Source: Methanolobus sp. UBA474
GTDB lineage: Archaea; Halobacteriota; Methanosarcinia; Methanosarcinales; Methanosarcinaceae
Length of the DNA stretch: 15,452 nucleotides
NCBI GenBank assembly: GCA_002501695.1
Contig: DANZ01000023.1
Location: forward strand, 4,934-20,385
Direction: 5' to 3'
The notes beneath the pieces are model-generated. The model made no database searches and was not told where the DNA came from. It worked only from the letters and a program-made list of their open reading frames with translations. Both the position numbers and the translations under genes were made by a program. Of the stretch, positions 4,375 to 11,926 are shown piece after piece; within the stretch, counting starts at the first letter, position 1; the number at the start of each line of letters is the position of its first letter.

Positions 4375-5868
4375 TCACTCAAGGGTCACGTTAAGTTCAT
4401 TGCTTGTGATGTGCAGGTATGTGAGGACACCGCCTCCTCCATCATAGATCAGTGTGTATGTGGAGTCCTCCTCATTGAGCTTCGGTTTATTGTCCTTTTT
4501 TTGTTTAGGCTTTTGCTTCCAGGTACAATCTATAGTTCCATCCTGTGCCAGGAGTTTCATATAGTGCTGGGTAACGTTGTTCAATGACTGCACGTCCCCA
4601 TTTGAAACAGTTAAGTTTGGTGTCATTGTCTTAGGGCTCACAGGACCCCAGGAGAATTCGTCATCAGCGCTATCGTATTCCATCAGACAAGAATCACTTA
4701 CGAGATCAATTGTACAGTTTGCATTCTTGTGGTTGTCAGGATCTTCGTTAATATTCAATGGGCTTGTACTTTCCCATATTTCTTCTTGATTGCCATCCAG
4801 ATAAGCAGTGTCCGTGTATATTACCATTAGAGTTACATGTTCTTGCTGGCTGTTCATTGTATACTCAAGTCGCTTTGTTCCTGCCGTAGCAATCACTGTT
4901 GGTATTACAGGGTTAAAGTTGGATGCGTCCTTCTCATTAGCTTCATAATAGTAGGAGAAATTGCTAATAGGCGCGGGATTGGACTGATTAAGTCTGCCAA
5001 TCTTGAATGAATGCATCAGGGGAAATGTCCCCATGGGGGGCAGTGTGTCCATTTCAATAATGGCTGTCTTGTTCTTGTGGTCCAGCATGGCAGTTGTGGT
5101 TGTCAATGTTTCTGCATACTCCGCCCACCCGTCATAGAACTCACTGTTTATGTATATAAGGATCTTATCGCAGTTGAGTGGGTTGGTAAAGTTGTCGTCG
5201 CCGGTAACGGGGTCAGTGTTAGGATAGAGAACAACAGGTGTGTTGGAGGATCTTACATTGATATTTACATTCGAGCTTCCGCCGCTGGAGTCATCCCCAT
5301 TCACTTTCATAATAGGCAGGGTAAGGGTCTCACCGTTATAATGGAACTCCGGAGGCGATATCATTACTGTTCCTCCTTCAGGGTATCTTGACCAGACACC
5401 TCCTCCCTCATAGGCTATGACCCTGTCATCGGAATAATACCTGACTTTTCCCATGGAAGCGTTGAATCCTGCAAAATCGTCCTCGGCCTCATAGTCCTTC
5501 CACGCATTCCAAACCCCGCGCTGTGGATAGAAACCACTGTACCAGTCTGAAGTGGAGGACAGGCTTATGATCATTATTCTACTCTCGTTGTAGGAATCAT
5601 CATTCCCGCGTACTGCAACATTTTCTCCCATCAGGGTAAGCGTAGTTGTCTGAAGGGGGGACTCTCCAAGCGATGCTTTACTCGTCCTCGAGTCAAAAAC
5701 AGTAAATGCCTGTTCTGTTTTCTGAGCTTTAGCCATCTCCTGCGTTTCGCTTATCAAAGGTGCAGTATAAAGAAGCATCAGACCTATAGACAACAGGCTA
5801 ATTACAAGTATTATTGAGATCCCGATCACGGATGAAACCGCAAATTCATTTTTTAACATTTTTTTCAA
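4375..5868 (-). CDS. Large pilin-like surface protein, DUF7289-type, copy A
   Basis: About 497 residues, last gene of block A. The TTG at 5868 is chosen because it gives MKKMLKNEFA, matching the paralogue at 10641, with GGGAG 8 nt upstream; a GTG at 5877 would have no room for a ribosome site. After a basic stub comes NEFA-VSSVIGISIILVISLLS and a hydrophobic helix of ~25 residues. Then follows AQKTEQAFTVFDSRTSKASLGESP, the long helical neck with the A-L-G-x-x-P motif of the family. Mid-region AYEGGGVWSRYP, ISPPEFHYNGETLTLPIMK and EFYDGWAEYAETL align with the ~260-residue neighbour, so the two are paralogues. The extra C-terminal ~250 residues include QHYMKLLAQDG and TLIYDGGGGVLTYLHI. A Lys-rich segment (KQKPKQKKDNKPKLNEED, 4465-4518) is absent from copy B. 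The product is probably exported with its N-terminal helix in the membrane or a filament core; the role is unknown. Confidence 0.85.
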   Translation of the reverse strand: MKKMLKNEFAVSSVIGISIILVISLLSIGLMLLYTAPLISETQEMAKAQKTEQAFTVFDSRTSKASLGESPLQTTTLTLMGENVAVRGNDDSYNESRIMIISLSSTSDWYSGFYPQRGVWNAWKDYEAEDDFAGFNASMGKVRYYSDDRVIAYEGGGVWSRYPEGGTVMISPPEFHYNGETLTLPIMKVNGDDSSGGSSNVNINVRSSNTPVVLYPNTDPVTGDDNFTNPLNCDKILIYINSEFYDGWAEYAETLTTTTAMLDHKNKTAIIEMDTLPPMGTFPLMHSFKIGRLNQSNPAPISNFSYYYEANEKDASNFNPVIPTVIATAGTKRLEYTMNSQQEHVTLMVIYTDTAYLDGNQEEIWESTSPLNINEDPDNHKNANCTIDLVSDSCLMEYDSADDEFSWGPVSPKTMTPNLTVSNGDVQSLNNVTQHYMKLLAQDGTIDCTWKQKPKQKKDNKPKLNEEDSTYTLIYDGGGGVLTYLHITSNELNVTLE

Positions 5869-5883
5869 AGTCCCCACTCCCTT

Positions 5884-6657
5884 TTAGTTGATTGTAACTG
5901 TCATGGGTGAACTGGCTATATACACATCAATATTAGTAAAATATTCCTTACTGGCATTTATAGTTTTATTATCAGTATCTATAACTATGGGCATTTGAAG
6001 ACTTTCGTTCAGGTATCTTCCCCACGCTTCGAAGTAGTCGCTTGTTACTGTTATGTTCACCTGGGATACATTTTCGTAGGTATCTACAGTCTTTCTCCCG
6101 CCGTCAGCAGTCACTCTGATAAGCCCGGAACCGGAGAGAGATGTGGTACCATCGATATTTGCAATGGGTATGACCAGGACATTATTCGCATAGGTAAAAC
6201 GTGGTTCGGAAACCATCAATGACTGCCCATTATCATATTTTGCCCACACGCCCGTGTTCTCATAAGAAATAGCAGTATCCTGAAATCTATCCTCAATGTT
6301 TTTAAGCGTGATGTCAACAGGATACTTCATTTCAAAAGCAGTTGTCGAAGAGTTCCACACTCGTAGATCAATGCCAATATAATTGTTGTTTCCCGCTACA
6401 GACAAAGACCCTCCGTACATCTTCATTTCCACGGATTGGGACGGTGCATTTCCCTGTACCACTTTGTTCATATTGAGGGCAAGCACCTCAAAGCCCTGCC
6501 TGATGTTCTCCGTATGCTGCATCCTCTGCGTGTTTTCCAGCATCGGCGTACCGGCAACCACTATTATCCCGGTGGCAAGGAGCATTATGCTCAGGATGAT
6601 GCTGAAGTCCACCATTTCGGAAACCGCATCCTCCGATCGTGTAAATTTTTCTTTCAT
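5884..6657 (-). CDS. Pilin-like surface protein, short DUF7289-type, copy A
   Basis: About 257 residues. The ATG at 6657 is favoured (AGGAA 9 nt upstream); the ATG at 6666 lies too close to that site. The N-terminus MKEKFTRSEDA-VSEMVDFSIILSIM has Asp-Ala before the hydrophobic stretch, fitting a class III (prepilin-type) cleavage site. The helix is followed by RQGFEVLALNMNKVVQGNAPSQSVEMKMYGGSL, the family neck motif. The globular part carries SYENTGVWAKY, MVSEPRFTYANNVLVIPI and TSDYFEAWGRYLNESL, homologous to the mid-region of its 497-residue neighbour. The protein ends SSPMTVTIN, and the B counterpart ends SSPMSVTIE. Several N-X-S/T sequons support surface exposure. Seven base pairs separate it from the next gene's earliest start, so the two are co-transcribed. 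It may be a minor subunit; function unproven. Confidence 0.85.
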   Translation of the reverse strand: MKEKFTRSEDAVSEMVDFSIILSIMLLATGIIVVAGTPMLENTQRMQHTENIRQGFEVLALNMNKVVQGNAPSQSVEMKMYGGSLSVAGNNNYIGIDLRVWNSSTTAFEMKYPVDITLKNIEDRFQDTAISYENTGVWAKYDNGQSLMVSEPRFTYANNVLVIPIANIDGTTSLSGSGLIRVTADGGRKTVDTYENVSQVNITVTSDYFEAWGRYLNESLQMPIVIDTDNKTINASKEYFTNIDVYIASSPMTVTIN

Positions 6658-6674
6658 GGGACCCATTTCCTGTT

Positions 6675-7166
6675 CTAACGTATCTCCAGCATGTTCGAAG
6701 TTGCATTATAATGCAAGAAGAAATCACTTGAGCCACTGTACAGTTTAGTGTTTGTGACATTGATAGCCTGGGTCCTATAGGATACTTTGACCCTGGTCTC
6801 ATCCCTTTCTTCGGATTCAAATATTATCTCATTGGGATGGTCTGAGAACTCTACAGAGTACTGTTTGTTTGCTATCGTGTCGGGGAGTGTTAATTGATAT
6901 GTGATGCTCTCAACTCTTCCTCCTGCATTGTTGGTGATCTGGACCGCAGTGTCTATATTCGATATCTGTAGCGAGATGTCATTACCATGTATCTCGAACT
7001 CGTCGCGCATCACTGTCTGCTCCGCCCTGTCCATCATGGAGTAGAAAGAACTGATCAGGATCATTGTTGTTATGACTGTTATAGTGAGGGTAAGCATGAA
7101 CCCTACTGAAAGGGATACTGCTCTCTCGTCACGGGCAAGCTTCATAGTAGTAGATCTTCTGATCAT
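6675..7166 (-). CDS. Pilin-like protein, DUF7266-type, copy A
   Basis: 163 residues. The ATG at 7166 overlaps the preceding stop in an ATGA and has GGGGGC upstream; an internal ATG at 7145 (MKLARDERA) is possible. RDERA-VSLSVGFMLTLTITVITTMILISSFYSMM is a textbook archaeal pilin N-terminus: a charged stub, Arg-Ala at the likely cleavage point, then ~25 hydrophobic residues. The next segment, AEQTVMRDEFEIHGNDISLQI, is almost identical in the B copy and likely forms the extended helix. The C-terminal half, mostly beta by composition, contains RVESITYQLTLPD and ERDETRVKVSYR. Few sequons are present compared with its neighbours. It is likely a small pilin or pseudopilin of the complex encoded by the block. 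Confidence 0.85.
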   Translation of the reverse strand: MIRRSTTMKLARDERAVSLSVGFMLTLTITVITTMILISSFYSMMDRAEQTVMRDEFEIHGNDISLQISNIDTAVQITNNAGGRVESITYQLTLPDTIANKQYSVEFSDHPNEIIFESEERDETRVKVSYRTQAINVTNTKLYSGSSDFFLHYNATSNMLEIR

Positions 7167-7990
7167 AGCTGCCCCCGTGGCAATGTTACAGGTATCGTCA
7201 CATTCAGTTCCAGATGCCCGTTCTTGTTAAGGGACATTGTTGTATTGAGCACATGGTACCTTCTGATCTCAAAAGGCTGACCATTGCTAAGGTTCCCTGA
7301 TAATGTGAAAGTGCCGCTTGCATTGTCGCCGTTTATGAATCTGATCCGGTATTGTTCACCTGATGTCGGGGTGTCAAAATAGAAATTGATAGGCGTGTTA
7401 TTAGTTATATTCAATGATGGGCTGCCGCTACCAATATCATAGGTCCTCAGTATGTCTGTACTATTTGTGACATTGACATAATGCGTACCGCTGGAATTGA
7501 AGATCCTGGCTGACCAGAACATGCTGCCGGATTGGTTGAGTGCCTCCACTACAAAGCAGTTTGATGCGTCTCCCAGTGAAGAGGTGTTTATTACCAGTTC
7601 CAAACGTTCTGTTTGGTTGATCCTTTCAACAACGACCCAGTCGGGATCTCCGCTGCGAAGTCCGTTCTGTGTGAAATAGGGCTCCTGCAAGGGATCATTA
7701 TCCAGGGTGAATATGAACCCCGCAATAGCATGGCTCATCGCCATTTTACTGGTATAGTTCGAGATGTATGAATTATCAATTGAACCGTTGTCATAGGCCT
7801 TTTCGTAAGCCTGAGTGGTCACTTTTACGGTATTGGAAAAATCGAACACATTAGTTTCGATATTGGCCTCTGATGCAGTATTGCTTGCATAGATTATGTT
7901 ATTCAGCATAACTGTCAGGACTACGATGCCTATACCTATGGCAAAACCGGCAATCAATATCATCTGTGCGGAATCGTTCCATTTTTTCAT
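7163..7990 (-). CDS. Sequon-rich pilin-like protein, DUF7261-type, copy A
   Basis: 275 residues from the ATG at 7990 (MKKWNDSAQMILIAG), chosen because the B copy starts MKKIDDSAQLLLIAG. An ATG at 8026, overlapping the previous gene's stop, would add 12 residues. The hydrophobic helix follows Ser-Ala-Gln and runs through AIGIGIVVLTVMLNNIIYASNTAS. More than a dozen N-X-S/T sequons lie in the remainder, including NYTS, NTSS, NSSG, NNTP and NTTM. That is typical of a heavily N-glycosylated archaeal surface protein. The C-terminus LELNVTIPVTLPRGQL parallels INRTVPILLPGGIA in copy B. No enzymatic motif is visible. Its stop overlaps the next start (ATGA), indicating translational coupling. Confidence 0.85.
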   Translation of the reverse strand: MKKWNDSAQMILIAGFAIGIGIVVLTVMLNNIIYASNTASEANIETNVFDFSNTVKVTTQAYEKAYDNGSIDNSYISNYTSKMAMSHAIAGFIFTLDNDPLQEPYFTQNGLRSGDPDWVVVERINQTERLELVINTSSLGDASNCFVVEALNQSGSMFWSARIFNSSGTHYVNVTNSTDILRTYDIGSGSPSLNITNNTPINFYFDTPTSGEQYRIRFINGDNASGTFTLSGNLSNGQPFEIRRYHVLNTTMSLNKNGHLELNVTIPVTLPRGQL

Positions 7991-8013
7991 ATCAAACACT
8001 TGCCATTTTTGTT

Positions 8014-8637
8014 TTACATGCGCCATAGGGTCAGTTTCACATCGATAAGGTTATAGAGATCCGTACTCTGATCAGCATCCCGAATACCGCTATTTTGTCT
8101 GAAGGATGTTGAGTTCATCTCGGGGAAATCAGAGTCTGAAAGAAGTACTCTTTTGGTAATTACCACAGCATTATCCGACGGCTCACCGTTGTATATATAC
8201 GGCATACTTCGCATGGTACCGCCTTCTTCAATCCACGCAAACTCCACATTATGTGCTATTCCTCTCCCGACTGCAACAGATCGAAGCACCTCTGCGATTG
8301 AACTGTTCGTAAGGTTTTCTCCTGATTTTGATCTGTATTGCTGTGAGTCCCATGTATAGTACTTACCATTCCAGTTCAGTATGTCCTGTTTAAGAGGTGA
8401 ATCCTGTCCGTACTCGCTATGGTCAAGCGAGTTCAGCATATCCTGTCCGAGTATCTGCAGCTGGGCTTCAATATGGGCATTGGCAGTTGAGGACGTGAGC
8501 GGGGTCAGGGATGTCGCCTGGACCGTATAGATGATCACGCCAATGACAAGCAGCAATGCCATTAAGGCTTCAAGTGTGTGTAACTGTGCGGACTGGTTTG
8601 ATTTTAACGGATCATGCCTTCCTTTTCGTGTTCCCAT
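8014..8637 (-). CDS. Pilin-like protein, DUF7288-type, copy A
   Basis: 207 residues from the ATG at 8637; GTG codons at 8643 and 8646 overlap the previous stop and are alternatives. After a basic stub come SNQSA-QLHTLEALMALLLVIGV and the rest of the hydrophobic helix. It then has VQATSLTPLTSSTANAHIEA and QLQILGQDMLNSLD, the most conserved part between copies (identical for ~20 residues). In type IV pilins an acidic residue near +5 of the mature helix is needed for assembly; the Glu of HTLEA would sit at +6. Later motifs shared with copy B are VGRGIAHNVEFAWI, YIYNGEPSDNAVVITKRVLLS and STDLYNLIDVKLTLWRM. The C-terminal LWRM is followed at once by the next gene. A structural subunit role is inferred. 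Confidence 0.87.
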   Translation of the reverse strand: MGTRKGRHDPLKSNQSAQLHTLEALMALLLVIGVIIYTVQATSLTPLTSSTANAHIEAQLQILGQDMLNSLDHSEYGQDSPLKQDILNWNGKYYTWDSQQYRSKSGENLTNSSIAEVLRSVAVGRGIAHNVEFAWIEEGGTMRSMPYIYNGEPSDNAVVITKRVLLSDSDFPEMNSTSFRQNSGIRDADQSTDLYNLIDVKLTLWRM

Positions 8638-8639
8638 GC

Positions 8640-9110
8640 TCACCACACCCTCACGGCCAGGATTGCCTGGGATATGTTCCCGGTGTTCTCATCCCGAAGC
8701 AGCACAACTCTTATGGTCTGCCCTATGTTTCCCTGCTCAGGTAATGCTTTACCCGCTGACATTGTTCCTGTACTGTCCTCCAGTGTGATGTTAAGGTCAT
8801 AGCGCAGGTAGGTCCCGTTCATCCCCGCAAGGTCAAGGGTGTCTTCATAGTTGTTACTGATGCTGGCGTAATTGAAGAAATCATTAACTTTTGTGCCATT
8901 CAGGAGATTAGTTGCCCCGGGCCTGCCTTCACTCATATTCTGCTCCACGATGTTTGTTGCGACCCGGTCGGCTATAAGCGTGACTTCGTCCGAGTTTGAC
9001 TGGAACGGGGTGAATAACCCGGAGGTATAGGAGAATACAAAAATGATGCTGACAAGGAATATTGCGATCCCTATCAGGTAATCTATATGCATCTGGCCGC
9101 TGTTATCCAT
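8640..9110 (-). CDS. Pilin-like protein, DUF7287-type, copy A (first gene of block)
   Basis: 156 residues. The ATG at 9110 has GGAG four bases upstream and a TATA box ~30 nt further. MDNSG-QMHIDYLIGIAIFLVSIIFVFSY gives Gly-Gln at the predicted prepilin cleavage point, Asp at mature position +5 in place of the usual Glu, and a ~22-residue helix. The neck FTPFQSNSDEVTLIADRVATNIVE is nearly identical in copy B. The globular part has MNGTYLRYDLNITLEDS and five N-X-S/T sequons, and ends VRVW. As the leading gene, it may be the most strongly translated subunit. The small size and conserved helix make it the best candidate in the block for a pilin-like filament subunit, an inference only. Confidence 0.87.
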   Translation of the reverse strand: MDNSGQMHIDYLIGIAIFLVSIIFVFSYTSGLFTPFQSNSDEVTLIADRVATNIVEQNMSEGRPGATNLLNGTKVNDFFNYASISNNYEDTLDLAGMNGTYLRYDLNITLEDSTGTMSAGKALPEQGNIGQTIRVVLLRDENTGNISQAILAVRVW

Positions 9111-9137
9111 AATACTCCATATAAATATTCTCTTTAT

Positions 9138-9145
9138 TATATAAA
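9138..9145 (-). promoter_or_regulatory. TATA box of block A
   Basis: TTTATATA on the minus strand, within CCTTTTTATATAATAA, about 30 nt before the first gene of block A. It lies in the 73-bp gap after the last gene of block B. The TTTTT run just before it could also end block B transcripts, so the same stretch may serve both purposes. Confidence 0.55.
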
Positions 9146-9183
9146 AAGGTACTTACTAAGTGGGGCAGGGTGTTTCCTAAACT

Positions 9184-10641
9184 TTAACTGAGCGTGACTG
9201 CAAGGTCATTCCTGCTCACATGAAGGTAAGTGATACTTCCCGGCATACCGTCGTATAATAGCGTGAGTGTCGACTCCGAGTAGTCCACCGGGTCCGAATT
9301 CCCGGGCGAGTGGATATTGAACATGACCGACCCATCTATTGTGAGCAGCTTCATGTAGTGCTGTGTCAGATTGTAAAGGGATGTTTCATCTCCATTACTT
9401 ATAGTAATATTCGGGGGTATGCTTACAGGACTTGTTTCGTTCCAGGAGAAGTCATTTGTATCTCCATATTTCATATTGAGTGAGGTGCTCAGCAAGTCTA
9501 CATCTGCAGACTGGTCTGCTTTTGTACCGCTTACTGGGAATACTGCTGTTCCTTGCCATGTTTCAGTACCTCCTCCCGTAGCTGTATCCTTATATATCAA
9601 CCCAATCACAAGCTGGTTTGCACCACCTTTTTTCGCAAGGGTGTATGTAAGGGTCTTCGTACCGGATGAAGCAGTTATCTGGTAGTTGCTTGGATTCAGT
9701 CCCTGATTAGATTTAGCTTCAAGGTTAAAAATGAAATTATACATCGGTGCATTATTTGACTGGTTAAGGGCGCCAATCTTGAATACCTGCTTAAGTTGCC
9801 CCTTTCCCATTTCCGGCATCACTTCAAGCTCTACAATGGCGGTCTGGTTTGCATCATCGGTCTCTGCACTTGCGTAGGTAAGGGAATCTGCATACTCGGC
9901 CCAGGCGGTGTAGAATTCGCTTTTTATATAGATCAGGACTTTGTCCGAATTAAGGGGATTCACTCTTTTTGTATTGACCGCATCATCAGGGTAAAGTACC
10001 ACAGGCATATTATCGGAGCTCACCGTCACTGCAACATCCGACCTTCCGCTGAATACCTCATTTCCTTCTATCTTCATTATAGGCAATGTCAGCGTTTCTC
10101 CGTTGTAATGGAATTCCGGCGGGGAGATCATAACAGCCTTGCCGGTAGGGTATTTTGACCACACGCCACCGCCTTCATAGCCTATGATACGCTCTCCCTG
10201 GTCATAGGTGATACTTCCCATGGATGCATTGAAAACTGTTATATTTGGCCTGCTTTCATAACCTGCCCAGCTATTCCATATGTATCTATTATTACGGAAA
10301 TCAGTATGCCACTGGCTATTATCAAGCTGGGTGCATATCACGACCATCTGGCTGTTCTCATAGGAGCTGTTATCCCCGTTGACATTGACACTCCCATCCA
10401 TTATAGAAAATGACGTGGTCTGGCTGGGTGATTCTCCCAGTGCCACTTTGCTTGTCCTGGAGTCAAATACCGTAAATGCCTGCTCAGCCCTCTGGGCATT
10501 AGCCATATCCTGCATGTTCTTCATGGAAGGGGCTGAATACAACAGGATAACACTTGTAGATGTGATGGTCAGTGCAAGGATTATCATAACACCTACCACC
10601 GCAGACACAGCTTTTTCAGACCGGAGTAAATTTTTAACCAC
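9184..10641 (-). CDS. Large pilin-like surface protein, DUF7289-type, copy B
   Basis: 485 residues from a GTG at 10641 with AAGGT seven bases upstream. MVKNLLRSEKA-VSAVVGVMIILALTIT has Lys-Ala before the hydrophobic helix, a good prepilin peptidase site and closer to canonical than the Phe-Ala of copy A. Shared with copy A are AEQAFTVFDSRTSK, ALGESPSQTT, GYEGGGVWSKYP, the invariant ISPPEFHYNGETLTLPIMK, SEFYTAWAEYADSL, a FKIGALNQSN segment and a C-terminal TQHYMKLLTIDGS. The Lys-rich insertion of copy A is replaced by a short neutral stretch (NIHSPGNSDPVDYSE). It ends NDLAVTLS. The last gene of block B, it is followed by the promoter of block A. Predicted to be surface-exposed; function unknown. 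Confidence 0.85.
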   Translation of the reverse strand: MVKNLLRSEKAVSAVVGVMIILALTITSTSVILLYSAPSMKNMQDMANAQRAEQAFTVFDSRTSKVALGESPSQTTSFSIMDGSVNVNGDNSSYENSQMVVICTQLDNSQWHTDFRNNRYIWNSWAGYESRPNITVFNASMGSITYDQGERIIGYEGGGVWSKYPTGKAVMISPPEFHYNGETLTLPIMKIEGNEVFSGRSDVAVTVSSDNMPVVLYPDDAVNTKRVNPLNSDKVLIYIKSEFYTAWAEYADSLTYASAETDDANQTAIVELEVMPEMGKGQLKQVFKIGALNQSNNAPMYNFIFNLEAKSNQGLNPSNYQITASSGTKTLTYTLAKKGGANQLVIGLIYKDTATGGGTETWQGTAVFPVSGTKADQSADVDLLSTSLNMKYGDTNDFSWNETSPVSIPPNITISNGDETSLYNLTQHYMKLLTIDGSVMFNIHSPGNSDPVDYSESTLTLLYDGMPGSITYLHVSRNDLAVTLS

Positions 10642-10653
10642 TTATAAGACCTT

Positions 10654-11442
10654 CTATTCGATAGTTACACTCATTGGGGATGATGTCACAAGCACATCTA
10701 TGCCGGGATCATAGTTCCGGCTTGCAGATATGGTGTTGTTCTGGGGGTCAACGCCGCTGATCTCCATCCCCAGGGTCTCGTTAAGGTAGCTTCCCCAGCC
10801 TTCGTAGTAATCGCTGGTAAGAGTTATGTTGACCGCGGATACGTTTTCATACACTGACACAGATAGCTGTCCTCCCTGGGAGACTACACGGGTCAGCCCT
10901 GAACCGGAAATGCTCCTGGAACCTGAAATGGTTACCATGGGGATCAGCAATACGTTCTCATGATATGCGAAATCCGGTTGGGAGATAGCAACGGACCTTC
11001 CCTGCGGATATCTGGCCCATGTGCCGGTGTTCTCGTAGGCTATGCTATTCTGGGCATACTCATTCTCTATCGTCCTCATCTGTCTTCCAAGAGAAGGAGT
11101 GTCGTAACCTGAAATGGTGCTGTTCCATATCTGCATGCTCAGATTTATGCGGCTGGTACCTGTGACCGATACTGTGCTCCCGTACATCTTAAGCTCCACT
11201 GACTGTGATGGTGCCTTCCCGTATGCAACTTTGTTGATGTTGGGCTGCAGTACCGAGAAACTTTGCTCTATGTTCAGCAGATGACCCCTCTCTTGCATGT
11301 GCTCCAGCATCGGATATCCTGCAACACCAATTACGCCAAGCGCCAGGACCATCAGTCCAAGGGTAAGACTGAACCCGAGTACTTCCGAGAGAGCATCTTC
11401 GGATGCAACAATGCTTTTTCCTGCCTTTTTCCTGCTGTCCAT
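10654..11442 (-). CDS. Pilin-like surface protein, short DUF7289-type, copy B
   Basis: 262 residues from the ATG at 11442 (MDSRKKAGKSIVASEDA), chosen for GAGGAT six bases upstream; a TTG at 11466 overlapping the preceding gene is less likely. ASEDA-LSEVLGFSLTLGLMVLALG gives Asp-Ala at the cleavage point and a Glu at +3, as in copy A. It continues with EQSFSVLQPNINKVAYGKAPSQSVELKMYG, AYENTGTWARYPQGRSVAIS and TSDYYEGWGSYLNETLG, and ends SSPMSVTIE. It is a paralogue of the 485-residue gene that follows 12 bp downstream. Sequons NESL/NETL after the conserved Trp-Gly motif are kept in both copies, suggesting a glycosylated loop. Confidence 0.85.
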   Translation of the reverse strand: MDSRKKAGKSIVASEDALSEVLGFSLTLGLMVLALGVIGVAGYPMLEHMQERGHLLNIEQSFSVLQPNINKVAYGKAPSQSVELKMYGSTVSVTGTSRINLSMQIWNSTISGYDTPSLGRQMRTIENEYAQNSIAYENTGTWARYPQGRSVAISQPDFAYHENVLLIPMVTISGSRSISGSGLTRVVSQGGQLSVSVYENVSAVNITLTSDYYEGWGSYLNETLGMEISGVDPQNNTISASRNYDPGIDVLVTSSPMSVTIE

Positions 11443-11452
11443 GCGTTTATCC

Positions 11453-11926
11453 TCAGGATATGTCAATTGTATTATTGATAGGGTTGTAAACCATCAGGAA
11501 CTCGCCTTTTGAGCTGTAGAGCACTGTGGGCGTAACTCTGGTGTCTTCAGCAGAGTAGGGTACCTTTACCCGTGTTTCGGCTCTTTCCTCCGACATGATC
11601 ATTATCTCGTTCGTTATGTTTGAGAATTCGATAGAGTATTCCTCGCCGGCGATCCTGTCCGGCAGAGACAGCCTGTAGCTGATCCTTTCAATACCGGAGC
11701 CTGCCTCCTTTGCTATGCCGACGGTCGTATCAATGGCTGTTATACGGGATGCAATGTCGCTTCCATGTATCTCGAACTCGTCCCGCATGACCGTCTGTTC
11801 GGCCTGTCCCATCATTGAGTAGAACGATGTCAGGGTAATCACAAGTACAAGGATCGTTATGGAGAACGTGAGTGTGAAACCCAGTGGAATGGATACTGCA
11901 CTCTCATCACCTGTTAGTTCTCTCAT
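11453..11926 (-). CDS. Pilin-like protein, DUF7266-type, copy B
   Basis: 157 residues. The ATG at 11926 overlaps the previous stop (ATGA) and has GGGAGG eight bases upstream, a strong coupled start. MRELTGDESA-VSIPLGFTLTFSITILVLVITLTSFYSMM has the charged stub and hydrophobic helix. AEQTVMRDEFEIHGSDIASRI differs from copy A in very few residues, pointing to strong constraint on the segment just beyond the membrane helix. The C-terminal half (ERISYRLSLPDRIAGEEYSI, ERAETRVKVPYS) aligns throughout with copy A. It is likely a small pseudopilin-like subunit. Confidence 0.85.
   Translation of the reverse strand: MRELTGDESAVSIPLGFTLTFSITILVLVITLTSFYSMMGQAEQTVMRDEFEIHGSDIASRITAIDTTVGIAKEAGSGIERISYRLSLPDRIAGEEYSIEFSNITNEIMIMSEERAETRVKVPYSAEDTRVTPTVLYSSKGEFLMVYNPINNTIDIS

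Larger units (their letters stand above)
4375..9110 (-). repeat. Copy A of a tandemly duplicated six-gene pilin-like block
   Basis: Six genes in the order (transcribed right to left) 156, ~207, ~275, 163, ~257 and ~497 residues. Each has a counterpart in the same order and orientation in 9184-13871. Stop and start codons overlap or lie within about 25 nt throughout, and a TATA box precedes only the first gene, so the block is most simply one operon. Copies are diverged at protein level but share long identical patches, so the duplication is old or locally homogenised. Confidence 0.85.

Noticed and set aside
4577..5391. Plus-strand open frames opposite the block A large protein
   Set aside because: Antisense to a well-supported gene, without ribosome sites or recognisable motifs.
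6488..6820. 110-codon minus-strand frame spanning two pilin-like genes
   Set aside because: Overlaps the ends of two conserved genes in another frame, and its translation has no counterpart in block B.
9796..10158. Plus-strand 120-codon frame opposite the large pilin-like protein of block B
   Set aside because: A shadow of the coding strand; a similar mirrored frame occurs at the equivalent place in block A, as expected from homology of the real genes.
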